From: an uncultured Candidatus Saccharibacteria bacterium | Lineage (GTDB): Bacteria > Patescibacteriota > Saccharimonadia > Saccharimonadales > Saccharimonadaceae | Assembly (NCBI GenBank): GCA_948663575.1 | Contig: CAPNAV010000009.1 | Location: forward strand, 1 to 38,490 | DNA length: 38,490 bases | Direction: 5' to 3' | Shown: positions 23,200-30,759 of the stretch, piece after piece | Layout of the letters: every line of letters starts with the position of its first letter | Numbering within the stretch: position 1 is the stretch's first letter | Notes under the pieces: model-generated | Databases searched by the model: none | What the model was told of the DNA's origin: nothing | Seen by the model: only the letters and a program-made list of their open reading frames with translations | Translations under genes and position numbers: made by a program

Positions 23200-23739
23200 C
23201 TAGATGGCGGCCTCAACGGCAGCCCAAGCGGCGTCTTCATTATTGGCTGGGATGATGGCAGAAACTTGGCTGCCTTCATGGAGATGGAAATAGGTCACTG
23301 AGGCATATAGAACCTCATATTCGCGACCAGAAACTTCAATGAAATATTTATCGTCATGATGAATGAGAGTGCCGATGACGGCGCGGCGCTCAACGGGACC
23401 AATTTGCTTATAGAGAAAACGGCCCTCTGGTGTGATAGTGAGCTTAAGGATGTCTCCTTCGATAAGCTTGGACTTAGAGGCATAATTAGCGGGGACAGGA
23501 TAATTCTTGCCGTCAGGACCAATCATAATTTGACCATCAAAGACGCCTTCAATGACCTTGCCCTCTGGGCTCATAACTACGGTTTCGCGCGGAGCGGTGA
23601 TGACATTGCCATCGCCGAGCATCGAGATGAGTAGTTCTTTTGCGGCAGCAAGATTAGTCTCAGCTTCTTGAATGAGACCACGTAGTCGCTTGATTTGTTT
23701 TTCTGGTAACTCAGACATAACCTCGCATCCGTCCGTCAT
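23200..23739 (-). CDS. Conserved hypothetical protein upstream of dnaX
   Basis: A 179-residue soluble protein I do not recognise. A helical, probably coiled-coil N-terminus (SELPEKQIKRLRGLIQEAET) is followed by beta-rich segments (GVFDGQIMIGPDGKNYPVP, EGDILKLTITPEGRFLYKQIG, EYEVLYASVTYFHL), possibly one or two small barrels. The frame reaches ATG 23739, 21 bp after a TTGACT-17-TATCAT promoter; an internal ATG at 23718 has an SD too close to it. Position at the head of the dnaX-dnaB operon suggests a link with replication or nucleic acids, by context only. Confidence 0.75.
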   Translation of the reverse strand: MTDGCEVMSELPEKQIKRLRGLIQEAETNLAAAKELLISMLGDGNVITAPRETVVMSPEGKVIEGVFDGQIMIGPDGKNYPVPANYASKSKLIEGDILKLTITPEGRFLYKQIGPVERRAVIGTLIHHDDKYFIEVSGREYEVLYASVTYFHLHEGSQVSAIIPANNEDAAWAAVEAAI

Positions 23740-23759
23740 TAACTTTTATTCCTAAGACC

Positions 23760-23788
23760 ATGATATAGCTAATTGCGCCAAAAGTCAA
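23760..23788 (-). promoter_or_regulatory. Promoter TTGACT-17-TATCAT of the dnaX operon
   Basis: -35 TTGACT at 23783-23788, -10 TATCAT at 23760-23765. It gives a short leader of about 15-18 nt with AGGA before ATG 23739. Confidence 0.65.
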
Positions 23789-23839
23789 TCCAGAAAATTA
23801 GAGGGTTTTCCACTGAAATAACATTGGTGATGCTGAAAA

Positions 23840-23860
23840 TGTTGTAAAAAATACATGTAA
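23840..23860. promoter_or_regulatory. Degenerate TGTTGTAA operator-like half-site
   Basis: TGTTGTAAAAAATACATGTAA matches one arm of the palindrome found at 10487, 10529 and 26702. It lies about 50 bp upstream of the dnaX-operon promoter. Confidence 0.3.
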
Positions 23861-23920
23861 AAACGCCTTGCGAAAAATTTGGGAATAGGCTTATGGATAT
23901 AGCATGTTTTTTCTACTTTA

Positions 23921-24001
23921 TCATAGTGTCTCCGTAAAATAAGTAGTAAGAACAATGATAACTGAAGCGAGCAACAAGATACGTTTGTGGGCTACTGTCA
24001 T
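23921..24001 (-). CDS. 26-residue hydrophobic small protein
   Basis: A short ORF (begins MTVAHKRILLLASVIIVL, ends FTETL-stop) with the marks of a real gene. A TTGATT-17-TATAAT promoter lies upstream, the leader is about 70 nt, and GGGGAGGAG is placed seven bases before the ATG. The peptide has a basic start and a single hydrophobic helix, like a small membrane peptide or the remnant of a signal sequence. Function unknown; a leader peptide or type I toxin-like peptide are possibilities. Confidence 0.55.
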   Translation of the reverse strand: MTVAHKRILLLASVIIVLTTYFTETL

Positions 24002-24080
24002 AGTAATCTCCTCCCCATGTCTATTTGGGTCGGAATGAATCCAAAAGGTGTAAGAACTTTTTCAGTGATCCCATACTTTA

Positions 24081-24109
24081 ATTATAACATATGTCACCTA
24101 AAAAATCAA
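24081..24109 (-). promoter_or_regulatory. Promoter TTGATT-17-TATAAT of the 26-residue ORF
   Basis: -35 TTGATT at 24104-24109, -10 TATAAT at 24081-24086, 17-bp spacer. Confidence 0.65.
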
Positions 24110-24293
24110 TAAGTATTTCATTTTGCGACTGGGATTTTTAATGTGCTTTCTGAAAAAATAGGGTAATTGTGAGTAGATTTTTGCGGAAAATTGGTTTTTC
24201 TGGGATTGGAAATGGTATTTTCGGGAGCTAGAGGTAAATTTTTGGCAGATCTGGCAGCGTTTTTTGAAGACTTAGCTATTTTACCACACTAAA

Positions 24294-24319
24294 TAAGCTC
24301 ACCTTGAGAGATGAGCTTA
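24294..24319 (-). terminator. Hairpin after rplL
   Basis: TAAGCTCA/TGAGCTTA, an 8-bp stem with a 10-base loop, 40 bp after the rplL stop. The T-run on the minus strand is weak (TTTAG); on the plus strand it is better (CTTTTT) but no plus-strand gene precedes it. From 24110 to 24293 I see nothing definite. Confidence 0.55.
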
Positions 24320-24358
24320 CTTTTTGAGTAGAACTTACTAGCAAAGATTTGGCTAAAA

Positions 24359-24739
24359 CTACGCCAATTCGACGGTTGCGCCAGCTTCTTCCAAAGTTTT
24401 CTTCATGGTTTCGGCATCAGCCTTAGCGACCTTTTCCTTAACGGTAGCAGGTGCGCCATCGACGATAGCCTTAGCTTCGCCGAGACCGAGACCAGTGATT
24501 TCCTTAACAGCCTTGATGACGGCAATCTTCTGAGCGCCAGCGTCTTTCAAGACGACGTCGAATTCAGATTTGCCTTCGTCAGCGGCAGCGCCACCATCAG
24601 CAGGGGCAGCGGCAACAGCGACAGCCGCAGCGGCTGGCTCGATGCCATATTCGTCCTTAAGGACATTTTTGAGTTCGTTGACCTCGAGAATGGTCATGTT
24701 GACCAACTGTTCGGCCAGTGCTTTGATATCTGTAGCCAT
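24359..24739 (-). CDS. rplL: Ribosomal protein L7/L12
   Basis: A 126-residue stalk protein. The N-terminal dimerisation helix region (ALAEQLVNMTILEVNELKNV) is followed by an Ala-rich hinge and the C-terminal factor-binding domain (EFDVVLKDAGAQKIAVIKAV, GLGLGEAKAIVDGAP, VKEKVAKADAETMKKTLEEA). SD AGGAG precedes the ATG. It lies 176 bp after rplJ; the gap contains a CTTTCT/AGAAAG hairpin that could be a processing site. Confidence 0.97.
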   Translation of the reverse strand: MATDIKALAEQLVNMTILEVNELKNVLKDEYGIEPAAAAVAVAAAPADGGAAADEGKSEFDVVLKDAGAQKIAVIKAVKEITGLGLGEAKAIVDGAPATVKEKVAKADAETMKKTLEEAGATVELA

Positions 24740-24915
24740 AATTTTCTCCTGTGCAGCGGGACCTTTCTAGAAGAAAGATTCTCAACTGCCAAAGACCAGC
24801 GTGATCATGTTTTGAGAAGCGTGATTTCCAGAATGACATTATTTCACGATGGTTGCATTATTAAATTTTAATAGTAATCTACTCAGCTTTGAGTCTGAGA
24901 ATAAGGGTTTGATTG

Positions 24916-25437
24916 CTAATTCTTAGCAGCTTCGAGACCAGAGATAATTCCCGACAGACCATTGTTGGTGGTGGAAATAGTATCGTTGATCGGTGAAAGA
25001 AGCTGTGCGATAACTTGAGCAATGAGCTCGTTCTTGGAAGGCATCTTGGCGAGAGTGTTAATCTCGGCTTGGTCAAGAGCCTTGCCGGTGTCATTGAAAC
25101 CACCAGCTAATTCAAGAGCTGGGTGAGTTTTAGCGAACTCAGCCAGAATTTTAGCTGGAGCAACTTCGTCGGAGTCGGAAATTGCATAAACCAGCTGGCC
25201 AACAAGACCAGTAGTATCAGTATCCTGATAAACGCCAATTTCTTTCATAGCGACGCGAACCAAGCGGTTTTTGACCACTTTAATTTTGACGCCAGCTTCG
25301 CGAGCAGCTTTGCGGAGCTCTTGGAGCTCGGCAACGGTCAAACCTTGATAACGAGCGTAAGCGGTGAGCTTGGAATCGTTAAGAAGGTTAGTCAAATCAG
25401 CAACCAAAGTATCTTTTTTTGCTTTTGAAATTGCCAT
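24916..25437 (-). CDS. rplJ: Ribosomal protein L10
   Basis: A 173-residue stalk base protein that anchors L7/L12 dimers. Seen are the L10 N-terminal domain (AISKAKKDTLVADLTNLL, LTVAELQELRKAAREAGVKIKVVKNRL) and the C-terminal helix ending SGLEAAKN. It has its own promoter at 25830-25858 and a leader of about 385 nt, which suggests autogenous control by L10-L12. Confidence 0.97.
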   Translation of the reverse strand: MAISKAKKDTLVADLTNLLNDSKLTAYARYQGLTVAELQELRKAAREAGVKIKVVKNRLVRVAMKEIGVYQDTDTTGLVGQLVYAISDSDEVAPAKILAEFAKTHPALELAGGFNDTGKALDQAEINTLAKMPSKNELIAQVIAQLLSPINDTISTTNNGLSGIISGLEAAKN

Positions 25438-25823
25438 AAAAAATCCTTCAGTTAGTTTGAGTGCTTTCAGGTGTTTTTAGAAACACTACCAGAAACATTG
25501 CTCGTTTACGCTCTGTGCTGGATAAGAAAGCCCCAATGTCAAAACCGGTATAATTCATCTTGAGAATATAATTCTGAAAATGAAGTGGTATTTGACTGCC
25601 TTAATATTTTCTGCTAGTAAGTTGTTAATGATTCGTTACTCTTGAAGACCCCTAGAGATGTTCCTTGGTAGCATGATTAAGAGTTTGGTGGATCTGCTTA
25701 AAAAGGATCCAGCTGCTAAAAGTCGGTATATGTTTTGTTCTAGAAATGCGGTTTCCGGAATAAAACTGTTTACGATGTGTAAACTACTGACTTTTGGCCT
25801 CCGCCACTGTCTTTAGAATAACT
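25438..25823 (-). ncRNA. Long 5' leader of rplJ-rplL, probable L10-type autoregulatory leader
   Basis: About 385 nt between the predicted start site and the rplJ ATG, with no open frame of note. It contains several inverted repeats, for example GGATCC...GGATCT near 25695-25715 and GTGTTTCTAAAAACAC close to rplJ. L10-L12 operons in many bacteria carry a leader with a kink-turn that binds the complex. Assignment to that class is by position and length only; no covariance model was run. Confidence 0.5.
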
Positions 25824-25829
25824 GGTTTT

Positions 25830-25858
25830 ATTATATCAAAGATTTTGAAAAAAGACAA
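25830..25858 (-). promoter_or_regulatory. rplJ promoter TTGTCT-17-TATAAT
   Basis: -35 TTGTCT at 25853-25858, -10 TATAAT at 25830-25835 with TGA extension. The -35 is formed by the T-rich tail of the preceding terminator. Confidence 0.7.
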
Positions 25859-25859
25859 T

Positions 25860-25881
25860 CCTCAACCTAAAATGGTTGAGG
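25860..25881 (-). terminator. Terminator after the secreted-protein gene at 26011
   Basis: CCTCAACC-ATTTTA-GGTTGAGG, a perfect 8-bp stem, followed on the minus strand by ATTGTCTTTTTT. It separates the accessory gene at 26011-26403 from rplJ. Confidence 0.65.
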
Positions 25882-26010
25882 CTGAGAAGCGAAGATCTTA
25901 GACGGGATTTGTTGGACTCGAATAATTTAGTCGTAGCCCTGATAAAACTAGAGATTAAGAGAGTTCTAACTGCCGCAATGAGGATTGTTCAATAAACAGA
26001 TCAAGGTTTT

Positions 26011-26403
26011 CTAGCGCAAACAGCTATAAAACGTCTCATGGCTGCTGCCGGAAATGGCTTTTACAAAGACGATTAACATGACCGCCATGATCAAGACGTG
26101 ATACCACTTCCATTGGTTATGGTTGTCGACCGGTGTCAAAGCAGCATTGATATTGACAGCATACTGATGTCCGGCGATCACCTCGAATGTGTAAGGTTTG
26201 CCGGGTTCGGTGTGATATTCCTCGCCGGTATCGAGGTCGGTGACGGTGGCAGAGAAAGATATCGCAGTGCTGTCTTGGGTGGTAACGGCTTTTGGCTCTA
26301 TTGAAACAGAGCTACAAGCATTATCACTTGCGGCGAGACAGGGCGTACCTACTAGTAGCATAGTAATAACAGTGGACAGTAAGAAAGCGGCAATTTTCTT
26401 CAT
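26011..26403 (-). CDS. Small secreted or membrane-anchored protein of unknown function
   Basis: 130 residues from ATG 26403, chosen because AGGAGGG precedes it. A signal peptide (MKKIAAFLLSTVITMLLVG, with an AxA-like CLAAS site near residues 21-24) leads to about 80 residues of beta-rich sequence (SISFSATVTDLDTGEEYHTE type), then a C-terminal membrane helix (YHVLIMAVMLIVFVKAI) and a short tail. This is the layout of a small protein anchored at its C-terminus. It lies between rplA and rplJ, and its translation is probably coupled to a 23-codon ORF just upstream. Confidence 0.78.
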   Translation of the reverse strand: MKKIAAFLLSTVITMLLVGTPCLAASDNACSSVSIEPKAVTTQDSTAISFSATVTDLDTGEEYHTEPGKPYTFEVIAGHQYAVNINAALTPVDNHNQWKWYHVLIMAVMLIVFVKAISGSSHETFYSCLR

Positions 26404-26414
26404 ATAATTCCCTC

Positions 26415-26486
26415 CTATGACTTTCGCTGGTTGGTAAGGTGCGCGGTGCGATTCCAATGACTTGGAATATTGGGGTTACATTTCAT
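26415..26486 (-). CDS. 23-residue upstream ORF coupled to the secreted-protein gene
   Basis: The ORF begins MKCNPNIPSHWN and ends TNQRKS-stop. A consensus AAGGAGGT lies seven bases before its ATG. Its TAG stop overlaps the AGGAGGG site of the next gene, so terminating ribosomes would sit on that site. It is hydrophilic and lacks a signal. It could be a regulatory leader peptide; the sequence gives no obvious sensing codon run. Confidence 0.5.
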   Translation of the reverse strand: MKCNPNIPSHWNRTAHLTNQRKS

Positions 26487-26560
26487 GCTGGTTACCTCCT
26501 TAGGCCTGGACAATGGGTGACTGGAATGGAACCACATAAGAAGCTGGAACCTATAGCTAT

Positions 26561-26588
26561 ATTTTAATGGATACTAAGCGTAAGTCAA
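26561..26588 (-). promoter_or_regulatory. Promoter TTGACT-16-TAAAAT
   Basis: -35 TTGACT at 26583-26588 and -10 TAAAAT at 26561-26566, giving a leader of about 70 nt before the 23-codon ORF. Confidence 0.6.
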
Positions 26589-26701
26589 TTACGTTTGGGG
26601 CTGATTGTGCAGAAATTTAAGCTGGATGAATTTGTAAGAGATTATTTAAGAAAGCTTTTGATAATTCATATTATGAACGAACAGAAATGTTTAAGATAAT
26701 G

Positions 26702-26716
26702 TTGTAAAATTTACAA
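26702..26716. promoter_or_regulatory. Palindrome TTGTAAA-A-TTTACAA
   Basis: A perfect 7-1-7 palindrome identical in its core to the site at 10487-10503. It lies about 115 bp upstream of the promoter at 26561 and about 115 bp after the rplA terminator. Confidence 0.55.
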
Positions 26717-26831
26717 TATTTTGAAATTAGATTGAATGTTTTGATTGGGCAAAACGATCATTATAGCGAATAGTTTACTGTGGGGAAGTTTATAATTCTG
26801 ATGTTAAGGTGATCGGGAAATGAGATTTTTG

Positions 26832-26872
26832 CAAACAAAATTACCCCAGCCTGGCTGGAGTAATTTTGTTTG
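26832..26872 (-). terminator. Strong terminator after rplA
   Basis: A stem of about 19 bp (CAAACAAAATTAC... with GTAATTTTGTTTG) with one G-T/A mismatch and a three-base loop, beginning 12 bp after the rplA stop. The T-rich 3' arm supplies the U tract. Confidence 0.8.
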
Positions 26873-26883
26873 GTTTCTCAGGG

Positions 26884-27813
26884 TTAGTTGTAGAGGTTTT
26901 CGACTAGGATGGATGGACCTTGAGAAGTGGTAACATAGATAGATTTTACATAGTTACCCTTGAGAGAGGCTGGGCGATGACTCTTGAGGCTATCAAGGAA
27001 GGTTTCGGCGTTCTCGAGGAGTTTAGCCTGGTCGAAGCTGGTCTTGCCGAGGCCGATGTGAATGATGGCTTGTTTGTCGACACGGTATTCGACTTTGCCA
27101 GCTTTGGATTCTTTGACGGCTTTTTCGAGGTCGGTAGTGACGGTGCCAGCCTTAGGATTTGGCATTAAGCCTTTTGGGCCAAGGAGGCGAGCGTATTTAC
27201 CGAGTTTTGGCATGTAGGCCGGAGTGGAGATAAGGACGTCAAAGTCGATTTCGCCTTTATCAAGACGTTTCAAGAAATCTTCGTCTTCGGCAATATCGGC
27301 ACCAGCGGCAGTAGCTTTCTTGGCTTCGTCGAGTGGAGCGAAGACAGCTACGCGTACGGTTTTGCCATTACCGTGAGGCAAAACGACGGTGGCGCGGATG
27401 TTTTGGTCGGCTTGGCGTGGGTCAACACCGAGACGAATGTGAGCTTCGACGGTGGCGTCGAACTTAGCTGGGTTGGTCTGAGCGGCGAGCGCAAGAGCAT
27501 CTTTTAAGCTATAGAATTTGCCTTTTTCGACCAGTTTAGCCTTTTCTTGATATTTTTTGCCACGGCGTTCGATTTTTGGACGAGTGACAGGAGCAGCGCC
27601 TTTTGGTTTTTCGCCAGCAGCTTCAAGGGCTTTGGTCTCGGCTTTGCGAGCTTGGCGCTCTTCCTCAGCTTTGACTTCTTCAACATGTTTTTTAGATTTT
27701 TTGCCAGATTTGGCGAATTTTTCTTCGGTGTTTTCGATAGCCGCTTCGATTTCGGCGCCAGCTTCCATCTCGGCAACTTTTTCGTTGATTTCGGCGGATT
27801 TATCTTCTGCCAT
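26884..27813 (-). CDS. rplA: Ribosomal protein L1 with charged N-terminal extension
   Basis: A 309-residue protein; typical L1 is about 230. The L1 body begins near residue 88 (KYQEKAKLVEKGKFYSL) and includes FDATVEAHIRLGVDPRQADQ, RVAVFAP, GLMPNPKAGTVT and the final LKGNYVKSIYVTTSQGPS. The extra about 85 N-terminal residues are E/K/A-rich and probably helical or disordered. L1 binds 23S rRNA at the exit-side stalk and in many bacteria represses its own mRNA. SD AAGGA precedes the ATG. Here it is monocistronic rather than paired with rplK. Confidence 0.96.
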   Translation of the reverse strand: MAEDKSAEINEKVAEMEAGAEIEAAIENTEEKFAKSGKKSKKHVEEVKAEEERQARKAETKALEAAGEKPKGAAPVTRPKIERRGKKYQEKAKLVEKGKFYSLKDALALAAQTNPAKFDATVEAHIRLGVDPRQADQNIRATVVLPHGNGKTVRVAVFAPLDEAKKATAAGADIAEDEDFLKRLDKGEIDFDVLISTPAYMPKLGKYARLLGPKGLMPNPKAGTVTTDLEKAVKESKAGKVEYRVDKQAIIHIGLGKTSFDQAKLLENAETFLDSLKSHRPASLKGNYVKSIYVTTSQGPSILVENLYN

Positions 27814-27991
27814 ATTGATATCCTTTCTGTGGTAAGCGAAGGTGCCTGCAGGCTGAGCTTATGATTTTCGTCGACATCATCCAATGATATTCCCTATAGG
27901 GTCGTGATTTGGATCTATGCCAGCTAAGAATGCTGATTACGAAAATGTAAACTTAGCGCAGTAAGTGGCTTCTCCCACAATGTTAATTAAT
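27814..27991 (-). ncRNA. Structured 5' leader of rplA, candidate L1 site
   Basis: About 178 nt from the predicted start to the ATG. Near its 5' end GTGG-GAGAAG-CCAC (27965-27978) forms a hairpin with a purine-rich loop, as often seen in ribosomal protein leaders. Autogenous control is inferred, not shown. Confidence 0.4.
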
Positions 27992-27997
27992 AATATT

Positions 27998-28026
27998 ATT
28001 GTAGCAAAAAATGAAAGAAAATGCAA
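27998..28026 (-). promoter_or_regulatory. rplA promoter TTGCAT-17-TACAAT
   Basis: -35 TTGCAT at 28021-28026, -10 TACAAT at 27998-28003 with TGC extension. Confidence 0.7.
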
Positions 28027-28188
28027 TAGCCACCCGAAGGCGGTAGAGGACGGTTCGATGATAACTGTTTTATTATATCAATTAATTATTTTTCTGGCAA
28101 GTATGGGATATTTTCTAAAAAATAAAGCTTTTCTAGTGTCAATATTAGACGAATGATTAGATAAGAGGCGTAGTATTCTTGAAAAATG

Positions 28189-28197
28189 TGTTATAAT
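28189..28197 (+). promoter_or_regulatory. deoC extended -10 (TGT-TATAAT)
   Basis: TGT-TATAAT about 55 bp before the deoC ATG; no convincing -35. The 28027-28188 stretch is AT-rich and otherwise featureless. Confidence 0.55.
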
Positions 28198-28251
28198 AAG
28201 CGAGTATTAGTACATTTAAACTAGATTCATGAGATTGAAAGGAGTGGGAAG

Positions 28252-29019
28252 ATGAAGGCTGTCTACAAAAAGGAGGATATCCTAAGGAGAATCGATCACA
28301 CGGAGCTGCGGCCGACTGCAACGAGAGAGGATTTTGAGCGACTGTTTGAGGAAGCGACGAAGAATCACGTAGCGGCAGTATGTGTGCCGCCGAACTGGGT
28401 GCATGAAGCGCGATTATCGATACCAAGGGAGGTGCGAGTTTGTACGGTGATTGGGTTTCCACTAGGGTATAACGCTGAAGCAACAAAACAGTTTGAGATG
28501 TGCGAAGCGATTAAGCTAGGCGCCGATGAGATCGATATGGTAATTAATATTGGCGGAGCAGTTGAATCGGGGCCATCTCGTCCGGATCTAAAGAAGGAAA
28601 TTTTAGGGATGAGACAAGTAATCAAAAAACTAGCAATCGAAAGCAGGAGTTGGTCTAAGTCAATGAACAGTGATCGTGGCGAATTTCGGCTGGATGACAT
28701 TACCTTGAAGGTAATTGTTGAGACGTGCTATCTGAACGAGGCACAGAAAATTGAGCTGTGCGAATGCGTGACGAAAGCTGGTGCAGATTATATCAAAACC
28801 TCGACAGGATTTGGTCCGGGTGGAGCGACACTGGAGGATGTTAGGTTGTTTCGTAAGCATATCGGGCCGAACGTGAAGATTAAGGCGGCAGGCGGCATAT
28901 CGACAATCGAGGATGCGATTCGCTTTATTGATGCTGGCGCTGATCGGATTGGTAGTTCAAAGCTGGTGAGATTGCTGGCAGCGGATGAGCGGACCGAATA
29001 TGAGATCGAAGTGATTTAA
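28252..29019 (+). CDS. deoC: Deoxyribose-phosphate aldolase
   Basis: A 255-residue class I aldolase that splits 2-deoxyribose 5-phosphate into glyceraldehyde 3-phosphate and acetaldehyde, feeding salvaged DNA sugar into glycolysis. D95 in DEIDMVINIG, the Schiff-base lysine K182 in DYIKTSTGFGPGG and K211 in VKIKAAGGIS are all present. A 25-30 residue insertion (about 125-150) lies before the third strand. SD AAGGAGTG precedes the ATG. It is a single plus-strand gene placed between rplA and rplK of the ribosomal cluster, with its own promoter and terminator. A useful scavenging enzyme for a nucleotide-auxotrophic symbiont. Confidence 0.95.
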   Translation: MKAVYKKEDILRRIDHTELRPTATREDFERLFEEATKNHVAAVCVPPNWVHEARLSIPREVRVCTVIGFPLGYNAEATKQFEMCEAIKLGADEIDMVINIGGAVESGPSRPDLKKEILGMRQVIKKLAIESRSWSKSMNSDRGEFRLDDITLKVIVETCYLNEAQKIELCECVTKAGADYIKTSTGFGPGGATLEDVRLFRKHIGPNVKIKAAGGISTIEDAIRFIDAGADRIGSSKLVRLLAADERTEYEIEVI

Positions 29020-29054
29020 GAAGGATTTGTGCAGAATCTCATGAAAACGAAAAG

Positions 29055-29077
29055 GCCTCGGGCAACCGGGGCTTTTT
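29055..29077 (+). terminator. deoC terminator
   Basis: GCCTCGG-GCAA-CCGGGGC stem-loop with a GNRA loop followed by TTTTT. Confidence 0.85.
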
Positions 29078-29126
29078 GATGAAATGGATCGATGGAATTA
29101 CTGAGAAATGATCCTGAGAAGGCGAT

Positions 29127-29154
29127 AAGCCCCCAATCCGTAGATTGGGGGCTT
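29127..29154 (-). terminator. Terminator of the lipoprotein gene
   Basis: A perfect stem of about 12 bp (AAGCCCCCAATC/GATTGGGGGCTT) with a four-base loop, 11 bp after the lipoprotein stop. Usable from both strands. Confidence 0.75.
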
Positions 29155-29164
29155 TCAGAAGTGA

Positions 29165-30274
29165 TTACCTGATCCGATGATTAGTGCGGCCTACATAGGT
29201 CGCATTTTCCAGAAGTTCATCTTCATTGCCGTTGACGCTATCGGCAGTAATGCCAGCGTCAAGCTGGTATACTTCACCCAAAAATGTGGCATAGTAGTGC
29301 AGCTCGTCATATGACGTAGCACCATGAACCTGACCATAGCGGTCGAAGTAGAGGTGCGGGTACGCCAGGTCGAAATCTGTCGGGGGCGTGATCTTATGGC
29401 TGTCGAGATAAGAAATAACTTCCTCATCAGACATGGTTTGCCAATTCGGCTGCTCCTCGCTCGTTGTTGCCGTAGCGTTGCTTCTTGTGTTGGGTGTGTT
29501 TGTGGTTCTTGCACTGCTAGGGGTGTTGGAGGCACCAGGAATGCTGGTGGTTCTTGGGGCACTAGGAGCAGCAGGCTCCGATTCGCTGACTTTTTTGGAG
29601 TTGGCTATTTCATCGTAAAGTCCATTCTCCTGAAAAAGCATTGTCGTGCTAAAGACGATGCTGGCGGCCGTTTTGGCTGACCGCGAAGTACCTACATCGA
29701 CTTGGTCAATGAAATTTTGACAGAAATCGTCAAAACATTGACTGTACTCATCCCAACACTCGCTATATGTGTCAATGACTTGATTATAGAACCATTGATA
29801 ACTGAGATATTCCTCGTCATTGACTTTTGCATCGTTCGCGTCTTCCAGTAGGCTTTCGAGCTCAAACTGAGTGTAGCCTGTCACGATATTTTCGTGAAGA
29901 AGATTGATGGCGGCCACTACCTTAGCATACTCGTGATGCAGCCCTAAAAAGCTACTTGATTCGATCGGAGTCATTTCTTCCCCATTCTGGTCAAGCCAGT
30001 ATCCATCCTTTGTCATGAGGATGGGGAGTTTCTGAGCTTCATAGTGCTGCGTGTCTGTGGAGACGGGCATTGATTCTACGGGCAACTGCTTGGTGTGACC
30101 GCAGTCGTCGGTATAGACCTTGCCATAGGCGTATTGATAGCCTTCGCTGTAGCCAATAGTTCTGCCTTCGGCGTAAGCCGCATTGACGGCTTGGTCGAGC
30201 TCAGCCTGAGAGTAACCGCAAGCGGTGAGGCTGATGATGACGATGGTTAAGACGATCATGATAAGGTTTTTCAT
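29165..30274 (-). CDS. Lipoprotein with GY-rich repeat and Thr/Pro/Asn linker
   Basis: 369 residues. A lipobox (IISLTAC, lipidated Cys near residue 19) anchors it to the outside of the membrane. Next comes a short periodic segment (YAEGRTIGYSEGYQYAYGKVY) with glycine-tyrosine spacing like that at the start of the membrane protein at 37117. A helical acidic domain (about 110-230), a low-complexity T/P/S/N linker (about 245-285) and a C-terminal domain with YPHLYFDRYGQVHG follow. Function unknown; surface role inferred. Consensus promoter, hairpin-bearing leader and AAGGAGGG suggest good expression. Confidence 0.85.
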   Translation of the reverse strand: MKNLIMIVLTIVIISLTACGYSQAELDQAVNAAYAEGRTIGYSEGYQYAYGKVYTDDCGHTKQLPVESMPVSTDTQHYEAQKLPILMTKDGYWLDQNGEEMTPIESSSFLGLHHEYAKVVAAINLLHENIVTGYTQFELESLLEDANDAKVNDEEYLSYQWFYNQVIDTYSECWDEYSQCFDDFCQNFIDQVDVGTSRSAKTAASIVFSTTMLFQENGLYDEIANSKKVSESEPAAPSAPRTTSIPGASNTPSSARTTNTPNTRSNATATTSEEQPNWQTMSDEEVISYLDSHKITPPTDFDLAYPHLYFDRYGQVHGATSYDELHYYATFLGEVYQLDAGITADSVNGNEDELLENATYVGRTNHRIR

Positions 30275-30296
30275 AAGATTCCCTCCTTAATTTTAG

Positions 30297-30351
30297 TCAA
30301 GAACCTAGCCTAATAAGCGTATAAGTAATCACTTTCTGGTAAGGTTCTTGA
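30297..30351 (-). promoter_or_regulatory. Leader inverted repeat of the lipoprotein gene
   Basis: TCAAGAACCT (30297-30306) pairs perfectly with AGGTTCTTGA (30342-30351) across a 35-nt loop, inside the leader of about 96 nt. It resembles in position the inverted repeat in the leader of the secreted protein at 20080. Confidence 0.5.
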
Positions 30352-30376
30352 TGTCTATGGTGACATTACTATCTCC

Positions 30377-30405
30377 ATTGTATCACACCTTAAGCATTTT
30401 GTCAA
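30377..30405 (-). promoter_or_regulatory. Consensus promoter TTGACA-17-TACAAT of the lipoprotein gene
   Basis: -35 TTGACA at 30400-30405, -10 TACAAT at 30377-30382, followed by GGA exactly as in the promoter at 20181. Confidence 0.8.
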
Positions 30406-30592
30406 TAATAAAGTTATGCTTTTTCGTAAAAATACTAGTATTATAAGATGATTTTTGGGGATAGTGGCGAGATTGCGTACATGAGGACAGTAATTAATAG
30501 TAAGATGGGGTGTTGCGGCTTCATATCTGACGTATATATTCGAATTATCAGATATAAAATTAAGTCGCTAGCCGTTAGATCTCAAATAACTA

Positions 30593-30616
30593 AAAAACAC
30601 CCTGGAGAGTGTTTTT
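30593..30616. terminator. Bidirectional hairpin terminator
   Basis: AAAAACAC pairs with GTGTTTTT around an eight-base loop. It is the only clear element in the 30406-30759 gap and probably ends the transcript of the membrane protein at 30760-31503. Confidence 0.6.
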
Positions 30617-30759
30617 ATAGAAAAAGCGAAACTGGCTCTATCCCATTTTATAGGTCAGGTATCTAGAATGGACGCTTTTCAAGCCAGCTTCTTTTACTTC
30701 TAATTTTAGTATATATATTCTTAATATGTAATGTTTTCAGTGATTTTGGTTACTGGTTA

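Noticed and set aside
30448..30666. 72-codon plus-strand ORF after the lipoprotein promoter
   Set aside because: No ribosome site, no homology seen, and it spans a bidirectional terminator hairpin.
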